Below are positions 1 to 7,634 of a DNA stretch of 41,155 bases, piece by piece. This DNA is from Candidatus Heimdallarchaeota archaeon. GTDB lineage: Archaea; Asgardarchaeota; Heimdallarchaeia; Heimdallarchaeales; Kariarchaeaceae. Positions within the stretch are counted from its first letter, which is position 1; each line of letters starts with the position of its first letter. The notes under the pieces are model-generated. The model saw only the letters and a list, made by a program, of their open reading frames with translations, searched no databases and had not been told where the DNA came from. The stretch lies in NCBI GenBank assembly GCA_015522385.1, contig WAMJ01000147.1:1-41155 (forward strand). Reading direction: 5' to 3'. The position numbers and the translations under genes are program-made.

Positions 1-1
1 G

Positions 2-739
2 ACCATCGTTGTTGGACCAAAGAATCTCCAAGCATGGAGGTATGCACTATACGGTGCTGTTCTCAGCGGCTGGTTGAGTGTATTCTTCCTCTTGTCCAGC
101 CTTTCTGTATTACGGTTTGTGTTCTATATTGCTTTCCCGTATTTCACCATTGTAACCCTGAATATTTCACTGCCTGCATGGTTCTGTAAATTCAATAAAC
201 AGAGCTACCTGTGTAACTGTGACTATTATACCTACAGAGACTTCGAGATAGTCCTCCTCCTAGGGACGGTGACTGGAATACTTATGATTATATTTCCACA
301 ATATCAACTCATCCCAGTCATCTCTACTTTCCTCCTTGTACTGATATACTTCTTCATCCCAACGAAGGAAGTGGATATTCTCGACTATCCTCGTGAACTT
401 CAGATTGAGAATGAAGAGCAGCTGCAACTCTTTCTGATGTCACAGTCCGACAAGAGGAAGGTTATCCTACTCATCCACAGTGGATGTGATTTCTGCGAGC
501 TCCAGATCAATGAGCTAAATGAACTGAGTGATGATCTCTATGAGAATGTTAGGATACTAGACTTTACCAACGGGTCAATGTTAAACGACTTCTTCCTTGA
601 CTATCTCAACATAGAGAGGAATTATGAGTCCATGCAGTTTCCTGCAACATTAATTATAGACAACGGTATGAGTTTCGATAGACGGATGGGAATACTTTCA
701 GCCACGGAGATGACAATGATCTTGGAGGATTTCACCTAG
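2..739 (+). CDS. Membrane protein with C-terminal thioredoxin-like domain (5' end outside window)
   Basis: The reading frame is open from the window edge, so the N-terminus is missing; about 245 residues are visible. The first ~120 are hydrophobic, with about three to four membrane helices and a cysteine cluster (C62, C71, C73 of the visible part) in a polar segment between helices. After residue ~125 a soluble domain follows, with the strand-loop motif HSGCDFCEL (C162-x2-C165), which is the position of the redox CxxC in thioredoxin folds, and a later PATLIID segment resembling the thioredoxin cis-Pro region. This suggests a membrane-bound thiol-disulfide oxidoreductase. The membrane half resembles VKOR or MauE-like redox proteins only loosely, and I see no second CxxC in it, so the family is not assigned. 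It converges on the next gene, and the two stop codons share the palindrome CTAG. Confidence 0.6.
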   Translation, partial: TIVVGPKNLQAWRYALYGAVLSGWLSVFFLLSSLSVLRFVFYIAFPYFTIVTLNISLPAWFCKFNKQSYLCNCDYYTYRDFEIVLLLGTVTGILMIIFPQYQLIPVISTFLLVLIYFFIPTKEVDILDYPRELQIENEEQLQLFLMSQSDKRKVILLIHSGCDFCELQINELNELSDDLYENVRILDFTNGSMLNDFFLDYLNIERNYESMQFPATLIIDNGMSFDRRMGILSATEMTMILEDFT

Positions 740-1257
740 CTTGACCCGAGATGAATAGAGAGGAAAACAAGTAGAATTATGGTTAGAGTCCACTGTTTGT
801 GTGACGTCCTGACAAGTGTGCGTGCCTCTTTGTTTGCCCATATCACTCTAACCTTTCTCCAAATAAGAAAACCTGAGATTGAAGACAACACCATAGCAAT
901 TGCCGCGATTATGCCGGTTATCTGGACAAACTGCAACTCATTGAGAAGAAATAGTCCGTGCACAATAGCAAAGATGGTACTGGCTATCAATGCCCAAGCG
1001 TGAATAGTATAGAGATATGGTCTGATCCTGAAGAAGATTTCCTTAGCTTTCTTCTGCATATCTTCTTCTAGTAAGTCATAGGTCTTTATTGCCGTATATA
1101 ACCTCCTGACGATTACGTAAATTGCACCAATCCAGAGTAATCCGATCGATACTGATCCTAACCCTTGTCCGAATTCTTCCACCCCCCCTTCATCATCTGC
1201 AGCGACGGGAAGAATCATAAGCGATAATATAATAAGAGCAACTGCAATACGCTTCAT
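736..1257 (-). CDS. Small four-helix membrane protein, candidate di-haem cytochrome b
   Basis: 173 residues with a signal-like N-terminus (1-20, cleavage near VAA-DD) and hydrophobic helices at about 34-51, 82-105, 110-133 and 152-170. Two helices each carry a histidine pair: H86 and H100 (H-x13-H), and H153 and H168 (H-x14-H). This spacing matches the bis-histidine haem ligation of cytochrome b/b6, where two helices each give one ligand to each of two haems. No overall similarity to a named family was recognised, so the haem role is an inference from the spacing. A TATA-like box lies about 26 nt upstream of the ATG, within the 3' end of the neighbouring M20 gene. The convergent neighbour is a thiol-redox membrane protein, so both may act in membrane electron transfer. 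Alternative: a four-TM protein of unrelated function with chance histidines. Confidence 0.65.
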   Translation of the reverse strand: MKRIAVALIILSLMILPVAADDEGGVEEFGQGLGSVSIGLLWIGAIYVIVRRLYTAIKTYDLLEEDMQKKAKEIFFRIRPYLYTIHAWALIASTIFAIVHGLFLLNELQFVQITGIIAAIAMVLSSISGFLIWRKVRVIWANKEARTLVRTSHKQWTLTIILLVFLSIHLGSS

Positions 1258-1278
1258 ACAGATACAATCAATTTACTT

Positions 1279-2454
1279 CTATTTTAATTTATCAATCATG
1301 TTCTCTAGTATTAAGTAATTTCGTCGGATAACATTCAAACTACTCTCACCTGCATCGATGTACTCATCGAGGGAGTGAGCTCTACCTGCTTTGTGAACGC
1401 TTGCTACGCTGATTGCTGGTATCGATTTACTCATCGGTATGTTTGCATCTGTTGAGCTGGCCAGGAACTTTGTTCGAAATCCAAGCGCTTTATTGGCTTC
1501 TACCACAGACTGAACAATATCAGAGTGCTCTGAAGTATCACCTGGAGGTCTATCACCGATGATATCAATAGAGTACTGTACCTCTTTGTTCCGTGATCGG
1601 TTTTCCTCCTCCGTCACTTCAAGGAGGAGGTTCTCTATCTCTTGCTGCATCTTGTCTAGTTGCTCAGATACCTCCGATCTTGTATCCAATAGTATGTAGG
1701 CACTGTCAGGGATGGCGTTAACCGATCTACCTCCGCGGATCTCACCGATAGAGTATGTCGTCCTAGGATTTTTAGGTACATCCCATTTTGATATTTTATA
1801 GACGAGTGCTCCTAGAGGATACACTGGGTTAACAAGACCGAATGCTCCATATGAATGTCCTCCAGGACCACTTATTCCAATTTTATATCTCCTGCTTCCG
1901 ATTCCTCTGTTCACAACAGACTGTATACCTACTCCATCCAAAGTAACAAATGCTCTAGTTCGACGGATAAGATCTGCATGCTCCTCATTCTCGAATAAAT
2001 ACCTTACACCCCTTAGGTTTCCGATACCCTCTTCTCCAAGTGTGGCCACAAACACCAACCCCACAGGTTCAGAGTTTAGACCCATCTTTGCCAGTTCTGC
2101 GAGGTAGAGCATGACGGCCAATCCCCTGCTGTCATCGCAGACACCTGGAGCATACAGAACATCTCCCTCCCTTCTTACACTTACGTCTGTTCCCTCTGGA
2201 AAAACAGTATCAAGGTGAGCCGAAATGATGACTATGTCTTCTTTATTGATTGAGTCCATATGAGCAATGACGTTTCCAAGCGAGTCGATTCTACTCGTGT
2301 ATTCCATCTCCATGAACTTTTTATGTATAAATTCTGCTCTTCTGTCCTCATTGAATGGCGGAGCTGGTATCTCAGTTATCTTTGTCGTGAGTTCAATGAG
2401 GTATTCCTTGGACTCGGCAATCCTTTGGAATACACTCTCCGTTCTTTCATTCAC
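1279..2454 (-). CDS. M20-family metallopeptidase (peptidase T / DapE-like)
   Basis: 391 residues. Zinc ligands of the di-zinc M20 family are visible in order: HLDTVF (first His-Asp), GVCDDSRG (bridging Asp), LGEEG (catalytic Glu-Glu), a DGVG segment and a C-terminal AHSLDEYID with the last His ligand. The middle section containing GPGGHSYGAFG and RGGRSVNAIP is the dimerisation or lid domain typical of peptidase T, carboxypeptidase G2 and DapE. It should hydrolyse peptides or N-acylated amino acids in the cytoplasm; the exact substrate cannot be told. No signal peptide. A TATA-like stretch (CTAAAACTA on the minus strand, near 2478) lies about 25 nt before the ATG, so it is probably leaderless. 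It stands alone, followed closely by the candidate cytochrome gene in the same direction. Confidence 0.88.
   Translation of the reverse strand: MNERTESVFQRIAESKEYLIELTTKITEIPAPPFNEDRRAEFIHKKFMEMEYTSRIDSLGNVIAHMDSINKEDIVIISAHLDTVFPEGTDVSVRREGDVLYAPGVCDDSRGLAVMLYLAELAKMGLNSEPVGLVFVATLGEEGIGNLRGVRYLFENEEHADLIRRTRAFVTLDGVGIQSVVNRGIGSRRYKIGISGPGGHSYGAFGLVNPVYPLGALVYKISKWDVPKNPRTTYSIGEIRGGRSVNAIPDSAYILLDTRSEVSEQLDKMQQEIENLLLEVTEEENRSRNKEVQYSIDIIGDRPPGDTSEHSDIVQSVVEANKALGFRTKFLASSTDANIPMSKSIPAISVASVHKAGRAHSLDEYIDAGESSLNVIRRNYLILENMIDKLK
1281..1288 (-). promoter_or_regulatory. TATA-like box for the four-histidine membrane protein gene
   Basis: Reads ATTAAAAT on the minus strand, centred about 27 nt upstream of the ATG at 1257. 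It overlaps the 3' end of the M20 peptidase reading frame (stop at 1279), so the downstream gene would be transcribed from inside the end of the upstream one, probably as a nearly leaderless mRNA. Confidence 0.45.
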
Positions 2455-3331
2455 ATTTTGGTATTTTCAATGTAGTTTTAGCTATTCACTATTCACCTAG
2501 CTACTTTTCCACAAGAAATTGAGGTTAGGTGGACACCCCGCCCCTTTTCTGCTTTTGGAAGTATGGAGTACAGTGCGCGTCGCGCTATGTTACGAAATTC
2601 GTATTCGACGCGAAAGTAAACTATTGTCATAGACAATATTATTAATTATTGAATCTACGCTGAAACAGTTAAGGGTGGATTGGCATCCTACGGCTGAATT
2701 AAGACGTTAGGATAAACATTCATGACTTTAAGATCTTTTTGTAATTATCAAGACTGTTCTTCATAGGAATGAATAGGGGTGGGTGTTTGTCTTAGCTATA
2801 CACGAGATACACACTCATGCATAACCAGTTTTTATGAGATACTGATGCTGATTCAGTAGAATAATGATGAGGTTATGAAAGTTTTCGCGCATTGGTAAAA
2901 TTTAATCATGCACTTTCCGTTGAACGATTCTTCTGATTCTTAGAGTGACAGTCAGTTGTATGCGCGCTCACCTACGATAGCTTCTAGATTCATGCAATTA
3001 GAGTGCGACAACATTGTATTATAGCTAGATTAGGGTAATAACTAATTAAAATCAATTTGTTGAAATGACAAAAGTTGGTGCTAGATAATCGAATATTGAT
3101 CCTCAACGACTAATTTTTACAAATTCATATAGTAAACTCACTGTCTAGTGATAATCATTATGGTCTATTTTTACCATCGGCAGATTATTGATTGGCGATT
3201 TCACATTAGATTTGGGCATAATATCTAGTTGGAGAATCATCCGTGTTACTAACATATAGGGGTATTACGAATTTTACTAGATTTTTGTTTAATTGATATG
3301 ATGTGTAAGGATGGGTTTATTTCGAGTGGAT
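2455..3331. other. Long AT-rich intergenic region without a recognisable gene
   Basis: About 870 bases without a convincing coding frame; stops are frequent in all frames. The part next to the M20 gene has its promoter and a hairpin-forming element (2505-2529, listed separately). Two small perfect inverted repeats are visible: ACGAA-A-TTCGT at 2592-2602 and ATTGTC-ATA-GACAAT at 2623-2637. The rest is AT-rich and shows no tRNA, rRNA or CRISPR structure. An unannotated small RNA or remnants of lost genes are possible. Confidence 0.5.
2505..2529. repeat. Dispersed hairpin element, copy A
   Basis: A TTTTCCACAAGAAATTGAGG core followed by TTAGG. It closely resembles the element at 5984-6010 (TTTCTCCACAGGAAATTGTG, then GGGTTAT) and more loosely one at 5864-5882. 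All have a CC-rich left arm, an A-rich GGAAAT-like loop and a GG-rich right arm that can pair. This copy lies just upstream of the M20 gene promoter. Confidence 0.4.
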
Positions 3332-5029
3332 CTACTCATTATTCTCCTCAGTAAGTTTTCTTCTCAGGACCTTTCCAATCATGGACTTGGGAAGTTCGTC
3401 CCTAAAGACAACCTGCTTTGGTGCCTTGTAAGGGGCAAGTCGTTCCTTGCAGAACTTGATGATCTCCTCCTCAGTGGCTTCCTTACCTTCCTTGAGAACT
3501 ACCCATGCGGAGATAATCTCACCCTTGACTGGGTGCGTCATTCCCGCTACTGCGGCTTCAAGGATGGATGGATGCTCGAACAGCACTTCTTCAACCTCCC
3601 TCGGATAGACGTTGTACCCGGAGACGATCACCATGTCCTTCTTCCTGTCTACGATGTATGTGAATCCCTTCTCGTCCATGTAAGCCACATCACCTGTGAG
3701 GAACCATCCGTCTATTATTGTTCGCTTATTCACTTGTGGCTTATTGTAATAGCCAGCCATGACCTGTGGTCCCTTTACCGCGATTTCCCCTACCTCTCCA
3801 AGAGGCATGTTCTTCGAGGCGTCCTCGGTGTCAACAATCTTGACGAAGGTATCCGGTGCAGGGAGACCGATCGAGCCGATCTGTGGTGGTACCTCGGGGA
3901 CACCGATGGGATTGATGCAGACCAGTGGTGACGTCTCAGACAGACCGTATCCCTCAACGAGGTCTCCACCGGTGATCTCCTTGAACTGCTTTGCAACCTC
4001 AACTGGGAGGGGTGCTCCTCCTGAAATCACTGCGATAAGTGAGGAGAGGTCTCTCTTTGTTGCGTCCTCGTGATTGAGCAGGGCGATCATCATCGTAGGT
4101 ACTCCTGGGAAGAAAGTGATCTTGTGCTTCTCGATGAGTGACAGGGCATCTGCGGCAGCAAATTTTGGTACAAGAACCATTGGTACTCCCAGTTGGAAAG
4201 ACAGACCGAGGCAAGCAGTCAGTCCAAAGCTGTGGAAAAGTGGAAGGACCGTGAGGATACTCCCCTCGCGTTCTGGAACCATGTGGATGCACTCTCTGGC
4301 CTGCTGGGCATTGTAGCTGATGTTCTTAGGTGAGAGCATAGCTCCCTTTGAGAGGCCTGTTGTCCCTCCTGTGTACTGCAATAGAACTAGTCCTGTCTCG
4401 AAGTCGACCTCGTCCTCTTGGAATCTGCTTGGATCTACAGATTTCATGAGGGTCATAAAGTCGTGGTTCTTCGGGAGGGGTTTCATCTTCGGGTGGTCCT
4501 TGAGCTTGCCAAGAACTGTACCTAGAAAGGCGGTAATTGGTTTCAGGAAGTCCTTTATGTTACCGAATATTGCCCACTCCAGTGGGTTCTCAGGGTTGTT
4601 AAGAACGTCATTAATCTTGTCTTGGAACATAGTGATCGACACGATTCCCTTCGCACCCGAGTCAGTAATGATATGGGTTAGCTCCCTGTGGGTATACAGG
4701 GGATTGGTCTGAACCACTGTTCCCCCGATTGCCATGATTGCGTAGTGACAGATTACATAGTGTGGGGTATTGGGTAACATCAGAGCGATCTTGTCGCCCT
4801 TGTTGATCCCCATATTCTTGAAAACTACGGCCATCCTCTTAATCATGTCAAGCAGCTGGGCATAGGTGATAGATTTACCCTTTGGGAAAATCATGCTGAT
4901 GTCATTCGGATAATTCTCCGCTCTCATCTTTACGAATTGGAACGTAGAGATGTCCTTGTACTCCAGGCTCGTTTTCCTCACCGGTTTCAGGGTCTCAAGC
5001 CATGGTTTTGGAATATCTTCTGTACTCAT
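3332..5029 (-). CDS. Long-chain acyl-CoA synthetase (AMP-forming)
   Basis: 565 residues, the normal length for FadD-type ligases. The ANL-superfamily motifs are present in order: the P-loop-like YTGGTTGLSKG (about 219-229), the adenine-binding GYGLSETSP, the GWFLTGDVAYMDEKGF hinge segment, DRKKDMVIVSGYNVYP, and near the C-terminus PKSMIGKVLRR with the lysine that catalyses adenylation. The enzyme activates a fatty or aryl acid with ATP and CoA. No beta-oxidation genes adjoin it, so the substrate is not fixed by context; aryl acids from the AOR/indolepyruvate enzymes further along are one option, which is inference only. Predicted cytoplasmic. A TATA-like GGTTAAAATC (minus strand, near 5058) lies about 29 nt before the ATG. 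It is divergent from the arginine decarboxylase gene. Confidence 0.93.
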   Translation of the reverse strand: MSTEDIPKPWLETLKPVRKTSLEYKDISTFQFVKMRAENYPNDISMIFPKGKSITYAQLLDMIKRMAVVFKNMGINKGDKIALMLPNTPHYVICHYAIMAIGGTVVQTNPLYTHRELTHIITDSGAKGIVSITMFQDKINDVLNNPENPLEWAIFGNIKDFLKPITAFLGTVLGKLKDHPKMKPLPKNHDFMTLMKSVDPSRFQEDEVDFETGLVLLQYTGGTTGLSKGAMLSPKNISYNAQQARECIHMVPEREGSILTVLPLFHSFGLTACLGLSFQLGVPMVLVPKFAAADALSLIEKHKITFFPGVPTMMIALLNHEDATKRDLSSLIAVISGGAPLPVEVAKQFKEITGGDLVEGYGLSETSPLVCINPIGVPEVPPQIGSIGLPAPDTFVKIVDTEDASKNMPLGEVGEIAVKGPQVMAGYYNKPQVNKRTIIDGWFLTGDVAYMDEKGFTYIVDRKKDMVIVSGYNVYPREVEEVLFEHPSILEAAVAGMTHPVKGEIISAWVVLKEGKEATEEEIIKFCKERLAPYKAPKQVVFRDELPKSMIGKVLRRKLTEENNE

Positions 5030-5193
5030 CCTAAATCTGATAGAATCATCCTTGATTTTAACCTTTCGAGCAAAATATACATAAGCGTCGAATTAATTCG
5101 TAGAATGTCTAAAGTTTCGGTGCGGGTAGGAACTGGCTTCTTGCTTCACCGCTCATTTGTGAAAAGGTCCTGCTGTTTGAACTGAATCAATTT

Positions 5194-5201
5194 GTATTTT
5201 A
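5194..5201 (+). promoter_or_regulatory. TATA-like box of the arginine decarboxylase gene
   Basis: GTATTTTA centred about 27 nt upstream of the GTG start at 5224. This supports that start and a nearly leaderless transcript. Confidence 0.4.
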
Positions 5202-5223
5202 GGCCATGTGGAATAGCTAGAAT

Positions 5224-5760
5224 GTGAATATAATCCGTGATCCTAGTCAGTACTTTTCCGACTGGACTTCGAAACCAGATGTCAGTTGCCACAAGCTACC
5301 CGGTAGATTTTGGATTAGAAAGGGGGAGGGATACAGCGATATCTCCCAGCTCAATGCCTTCGACCACGCGCTCCTCTCCAGTGGTATTGCAGGGCTTAAT
5401 CTTGTACCTTACTCTTCTGTTATCCCATTCTCTTCCTCATTAACCAATTCCCCTCTAACCGTGGAGCCCGGTAGCCAGACAGGTGTGATCATCGCTGTCT
5501 CTAACGGGAGGAGAGGTGACACGATATCCAGTGGAATTGCCGTTGCCAAGGGTCCGGATTACCACGTGGTCTTTGAGCATCACGGAATCTTACAGCGTGA
5601 GGAACTAGAGGCTCATCTCGTGTCCCAGATCAAGGAGGCTGTAAAGTTGCGCGGAGGTGAACTTGATGAGATCTATTTGGAGTCAGTGGAGAGTACTGTG
5701 AGCGCAAGTTTCGGGTGTAATTTAGTGGTGATCGTCTTCGATCCAGTTAGCTACCACTGA
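5224..5760 (+). CDS. pdaD: Pyruvoyl-dependent arginine decarboxylase
   Basis: 178 residues, close to the ~160-170 of archaeal PvlArgDC. The self-cleavage segment is LVPYSSVIP, where the proenzyme would be cut between Ser64 and Ser65, turning Ser65 into the pyruvoyl group at the N-terminus of the alpha chain. Other family features are NAFDHALLSSGIAGLNL ahead of the site, and the later RRGDTISSGIAVAKG and FEHHG segments. It converts arginine to agmatine, the first step of archaeal polyamine (and agmatidine) synthesis, in the cytoplasm as an (alpha-beta)3 trimer. The start is GTG at 5224; an ATG two bases earlier is followed at once by TGA and cannot be used. Monocistronic; a repeat-rich intergenic region follows. 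Confidence 0.92.
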   Translation: MNIIRDPSQYFSDWTSKPDVSCHKLPGRFWIRKGEGYSDISQLNAFDHALLSSGIAGLNLVPYSSVIPFSSSLTNSPLTVEPGSQTGVIIAVSNGRRGDTISSGIAVAKGPDYHVVFEHHGILQREELEAHLVSQIKEAVKLRGGELDEIYLESVESTVSASFGCNLVVIVFDPVSYH

Positions 5761-5847
5761 GAATCACATTGTTTCTTGTGAAATACCTTGAGAATCTTTC
5801 TATACTTGGACAATTCTTTGTCTCTGATTTGTGAAACATAGATTCAG

Positions 5848-5864
5848 TAATCACAAAGAATCAC
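5848..5864 (+). repeat. 17-bp inverted repeat, left arm
   Basis: TAATCACAAAGAATCAC. It is the exact reverse complement of 6022-6038 (GTGATTCTTTGTGATTA). The arms bound a 191-bp segment that contains no gene, similar in size to a miniature element, but I could not find a clear target-site duplication. Confidence 0.6.
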
Positions 5865-5882
5865 TCCACTGGAAATGGAGGG
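5864..5882. repeat. Dispersed hairpin element, copy C
   Basis: CTCCACTGGAAATGGAGGGG can fold as CTCCA/TGGAG around a CTGGAAA loop. It resembles copies at 5984-6010 and 2505-2529. Confidence 0.4.
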
Positions 5883-5983
5883 GTCTTGATTATTGGAAAG
5901 GTGCTATTTCCGGTCAACCTCTCTGGATAATATTGATATTGGTAGTAAACTGCTTGTAATTTCAATTTATGAGAAATAATCAG

Positions 5984-6010
5984 TTTCTCCACAGGAAATT
6001 GTGGGGTTAT
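5984..6010. repeat. Dispersed hairpin element, copy B
   Basis: TTTCTCCACAGGAAATTGTG followed by GGGTTAT; the arms CCACA and TGTGG pair around GGAAAT. It is the best match to copy A at 2505-2529. Confidence 0.4.
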
Positions 6011-6011
6011 C

Positions 6012-6046
6012 TGTGATTGGTGTGATTCTTTGTGATTAATGTGAAT
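6012..6046 (+). repeat. Helically phased TGTGATT direct repeats
   Basis: TGTGATT occurs at 6012, 6021 and 6031, with TGTGAAT at 6040: steps of 9, 10 and 9 nt, about one DNA turn each. Two more TGTGATT copies follow downstream (6060 and 6086 areas), and reverse copies (AATCACA) lie at 5762 and 5849. The array includes the right arm of the 17-bp inverted repeat. It lies about 170-200 nt upstream of ksgA and could be a cooperative protein-binding array. Confidence 0.5.
6022..6038 (-). repeat. 17-bp inverted repeat, right arm
   Basis: GTGATTCTTTGTGATTA, the exact reverse complement of 5848-5864. Confidence 0.6.
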
Positions 6047-6214
6047 ATATCGGTTACTCTGTGATTGTATCGCCGATTCCTTCATATGTGATTCAGGATT
6101 TCACCCTTGATTGCGGATGGAGCTCCTGGGGAATAGTCGACACAATACTTCCATCCGAAACATTGGAAGCTCTGAGAAGACCTATCGATATGACCTTAAA
6201 CGTGAGGTCCAACC

Positions 6215-7063
6215 ATGAATCACGTGGTAAACTGGAGCCAATTTACGAGAAACAGCATCAAAGAGATGCAGATGAGATACAGCTCTATGCGTGGGTCAAG
6301 AGGACAGCACTTTCTTGTCAACTTCCAAACGGTGCAGAATATAGTGCTGAAATCAGGTGTAAAGGAAGGAGACCATGTGCTGGAGATAGGTGGTGGTCTC
6401 GGAATCCTCACAGCTGCGCTCCTTGATAAGGGTGTGGACATCACCGTAATCGAGCGGGATCCTGAATTGGCCAGACACCTAGAGAAGACCTTCGGTGAGA
6501 GCATCAACCTCGTGAATGGCGATGCCCTCACGGTTCCTTGGCCCGAGAATGTGAAGATTGTCGCCAACCTTCCATACTCAGTGGGGACGAAACTTGTTAC
6601 AAGGGCAGTTCACCACCCGATACAATCCATGACGGTGATGCTCCAAGAAGAAGTCGTAAACAGGATCGTGGCAAAACCAGGTTCAGGAGAATATGGACGT
6701 CTTTCATTTTTATTTACACTACATGGGGATGTAACGAAGCTCTTCAATGTCCCGCCGAAATTCTTCGTCCCACCACCAAGAGTGAATTCTAGTGTCTTCA
6801 GTTTCGTCCCTCGTGACACACCAGCGAATCATGAGGAGCTTGAGCTCCTTGTTCGGAACCTCTTTTTCAGGAGGAACCGGACCGTCCGCAAGGTGCTCAA
6901 GGGATACCTGAAGAAACGGATTGAGCTCAGCAAACTCGATTTGATCCCCCACTCATCACTGCGGGTGAATCTCCTCGATGTCGAAAAGATCCGTGAGATC
7001 CATACCCACCTTGTGGAGGAGGGGATGTGGCCACTGGCAGGGGTCACAGACAATGGAATTTGA
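6215..7063 (+). CDS. ksgA: 16S rRNA dimethyladenosine transferase (KsgA/Dim1)
   Basis: SAM-dependent enzyme that dimethylates two adjacent adenosines in the helix 45 loop of 16S rRNA late in small-subunit assembly. Visible features: the N-terminal family signature RGSRGQHFLVN, SAM-binding motif I LEIGGGLGILT, motif II VIERD, the motif NLPYSVGTKL (catalytic NLPY), and the FVPPPRVNSSVF segment that leads into the helical C-terminal domain. Start choice is uncertain: ATG 6215 gives 282 residues, but in-frame ATGs at 6266, 6272 and 6287 lie closer to where homologues begin, and a CTTAAA TATA-like box at 6195-6200 would put a leaderless start near GTG 6224. The gene overlaps the next one by 11 bp, so it heads a ksgA-hemK-trmJ operon. 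Confidence 0.93.
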   Translation: MNHVVNWSQFTRNSIKEMQMRYSSMRGSRGQHFLVNFQTVQNIVLKSGVKEGDHVLEIGGGLGILTAALLDKGVDITVIERDPELARHLEKTFGESINLVNGDALTVPWPENVKIVANLPYSVGTKLVTRAVHHPIQSMTVMLQEEVVNRIVAKPGSGEYGRLSFLFTLHGDVTKLFNVPPKFFVPPPRVNSSVFSFVPRDTPANHEELELLVRNLFFRRNRTVRKVLKGYLKKRIELSKLDLIPHSSLRVNLLDVEKIREIHTHLVEEGMWPLAGVTDNGI

Positions 7064-7634
7064 ACATACCGAGGGTGTGTACGCACCCAGAGAAGACAGC
7101 TTCCTCACAGTTGAAGGGGTTGAGAAAAACATCGACGTTGTGAGCAAAGATGGGATGGTAGAGGTAGGTGTAGGCTCGGGATACGTGATTATTAACATAC
7201 GGAAGTACTGTGATTCTGGGATATTCGTCGGAACGGACATCAATTTCAACGCTGCGCGGCAGGCGAGGACTAACGCAATCAAGCATGGAGCAGATGTCCA
7301 TGTGATCTGTTGCTCATTTACCCAACCATTCAGGAGGAACGGACTACCGCGCATCTATGTTTTCAACCCACCGTATCTCCCCTCCGACCCAGAAGTCGAT
7401 GTCAATCTGACTGACGATGAGCTCACTGCTCTTATCGGAGGAGAGAAGGGAACAGAGGTCATGGAGGACTTTCTCAAGGAACTTCCATCTCCATCTGTTG
7501 CGTTTTGTATAGTCTCCTCATTGGCCACCACCTTGGAAGATTTAGAAAGATCATTAAAGCGGTGGTCGATAACAGTAGTAGCGGAGAGATCATTCTCCTT
7601 CGAGAGGTTATGGTTGGTGAAATTCAGTGATTGA
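7053..7634 (+). CDS. HemK2/Mtq2-type protein N5-glutamine methyltransferase
   Basis: 193 residues from ATG 7053, inside the end of ksgA; longer upstream extension would only read ksgA in another frame. Class I methyltransferase with the N-terminal YAPREDSF segment (PREDS-like, 12-16), SAM motif EVGVGSGYV (37-45), acidic residue in GTDIN (60-64) and the glutamine-binding NPPY motif (105-108) followed by LPSDPE. The archaeal/eukaryotic subgroup methylates the GGQ glutamine of the release factor aRF1. This fits its place between rRNA and tRNA methylation genes. Translation is probably coupled with both neighbours: 11 bp overlap upstream and 8 bp downstream. Confidence 0.87.
   Translation: MEFEHTEGVYAPREDSFLTVEGVEKNIDVVSKDGMVEVGVGSGYVIINIRKYCDSGIFVGTDINFNAARQARTNAIKHGADVHVICCSFTQPFRRNGLPRIYVFNPPYLPSDPEVDVNLTDDELTALIGGEKGTEVMEDFLKELPSPSVAFCIVSSLATTLEDLERSLKRWSITVVAERSFSFERLWLVKFSD

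Noticed and set aside
2..739. Assignment of the first gene as VKOR
   Set aside because: A cysteine pattern in the membrane half is suggestive, but the second CxxC expected in a VKOR helix is not visible and the N-terminus is missing.
5848..6038. CRISPR array or insertion sequence
   Set aside because: Repeats are short, partly inverted and without regular spacers; no transposase frame or target duplication was found.
6061..6426. Plus-strand frame overlapping the start of ksgA
   Set aside because: The later part only reads ksgA in another frame, and there is no promoter or recognisable motif. A small part upstream of ksgA looks protein-like but cannot be supported.
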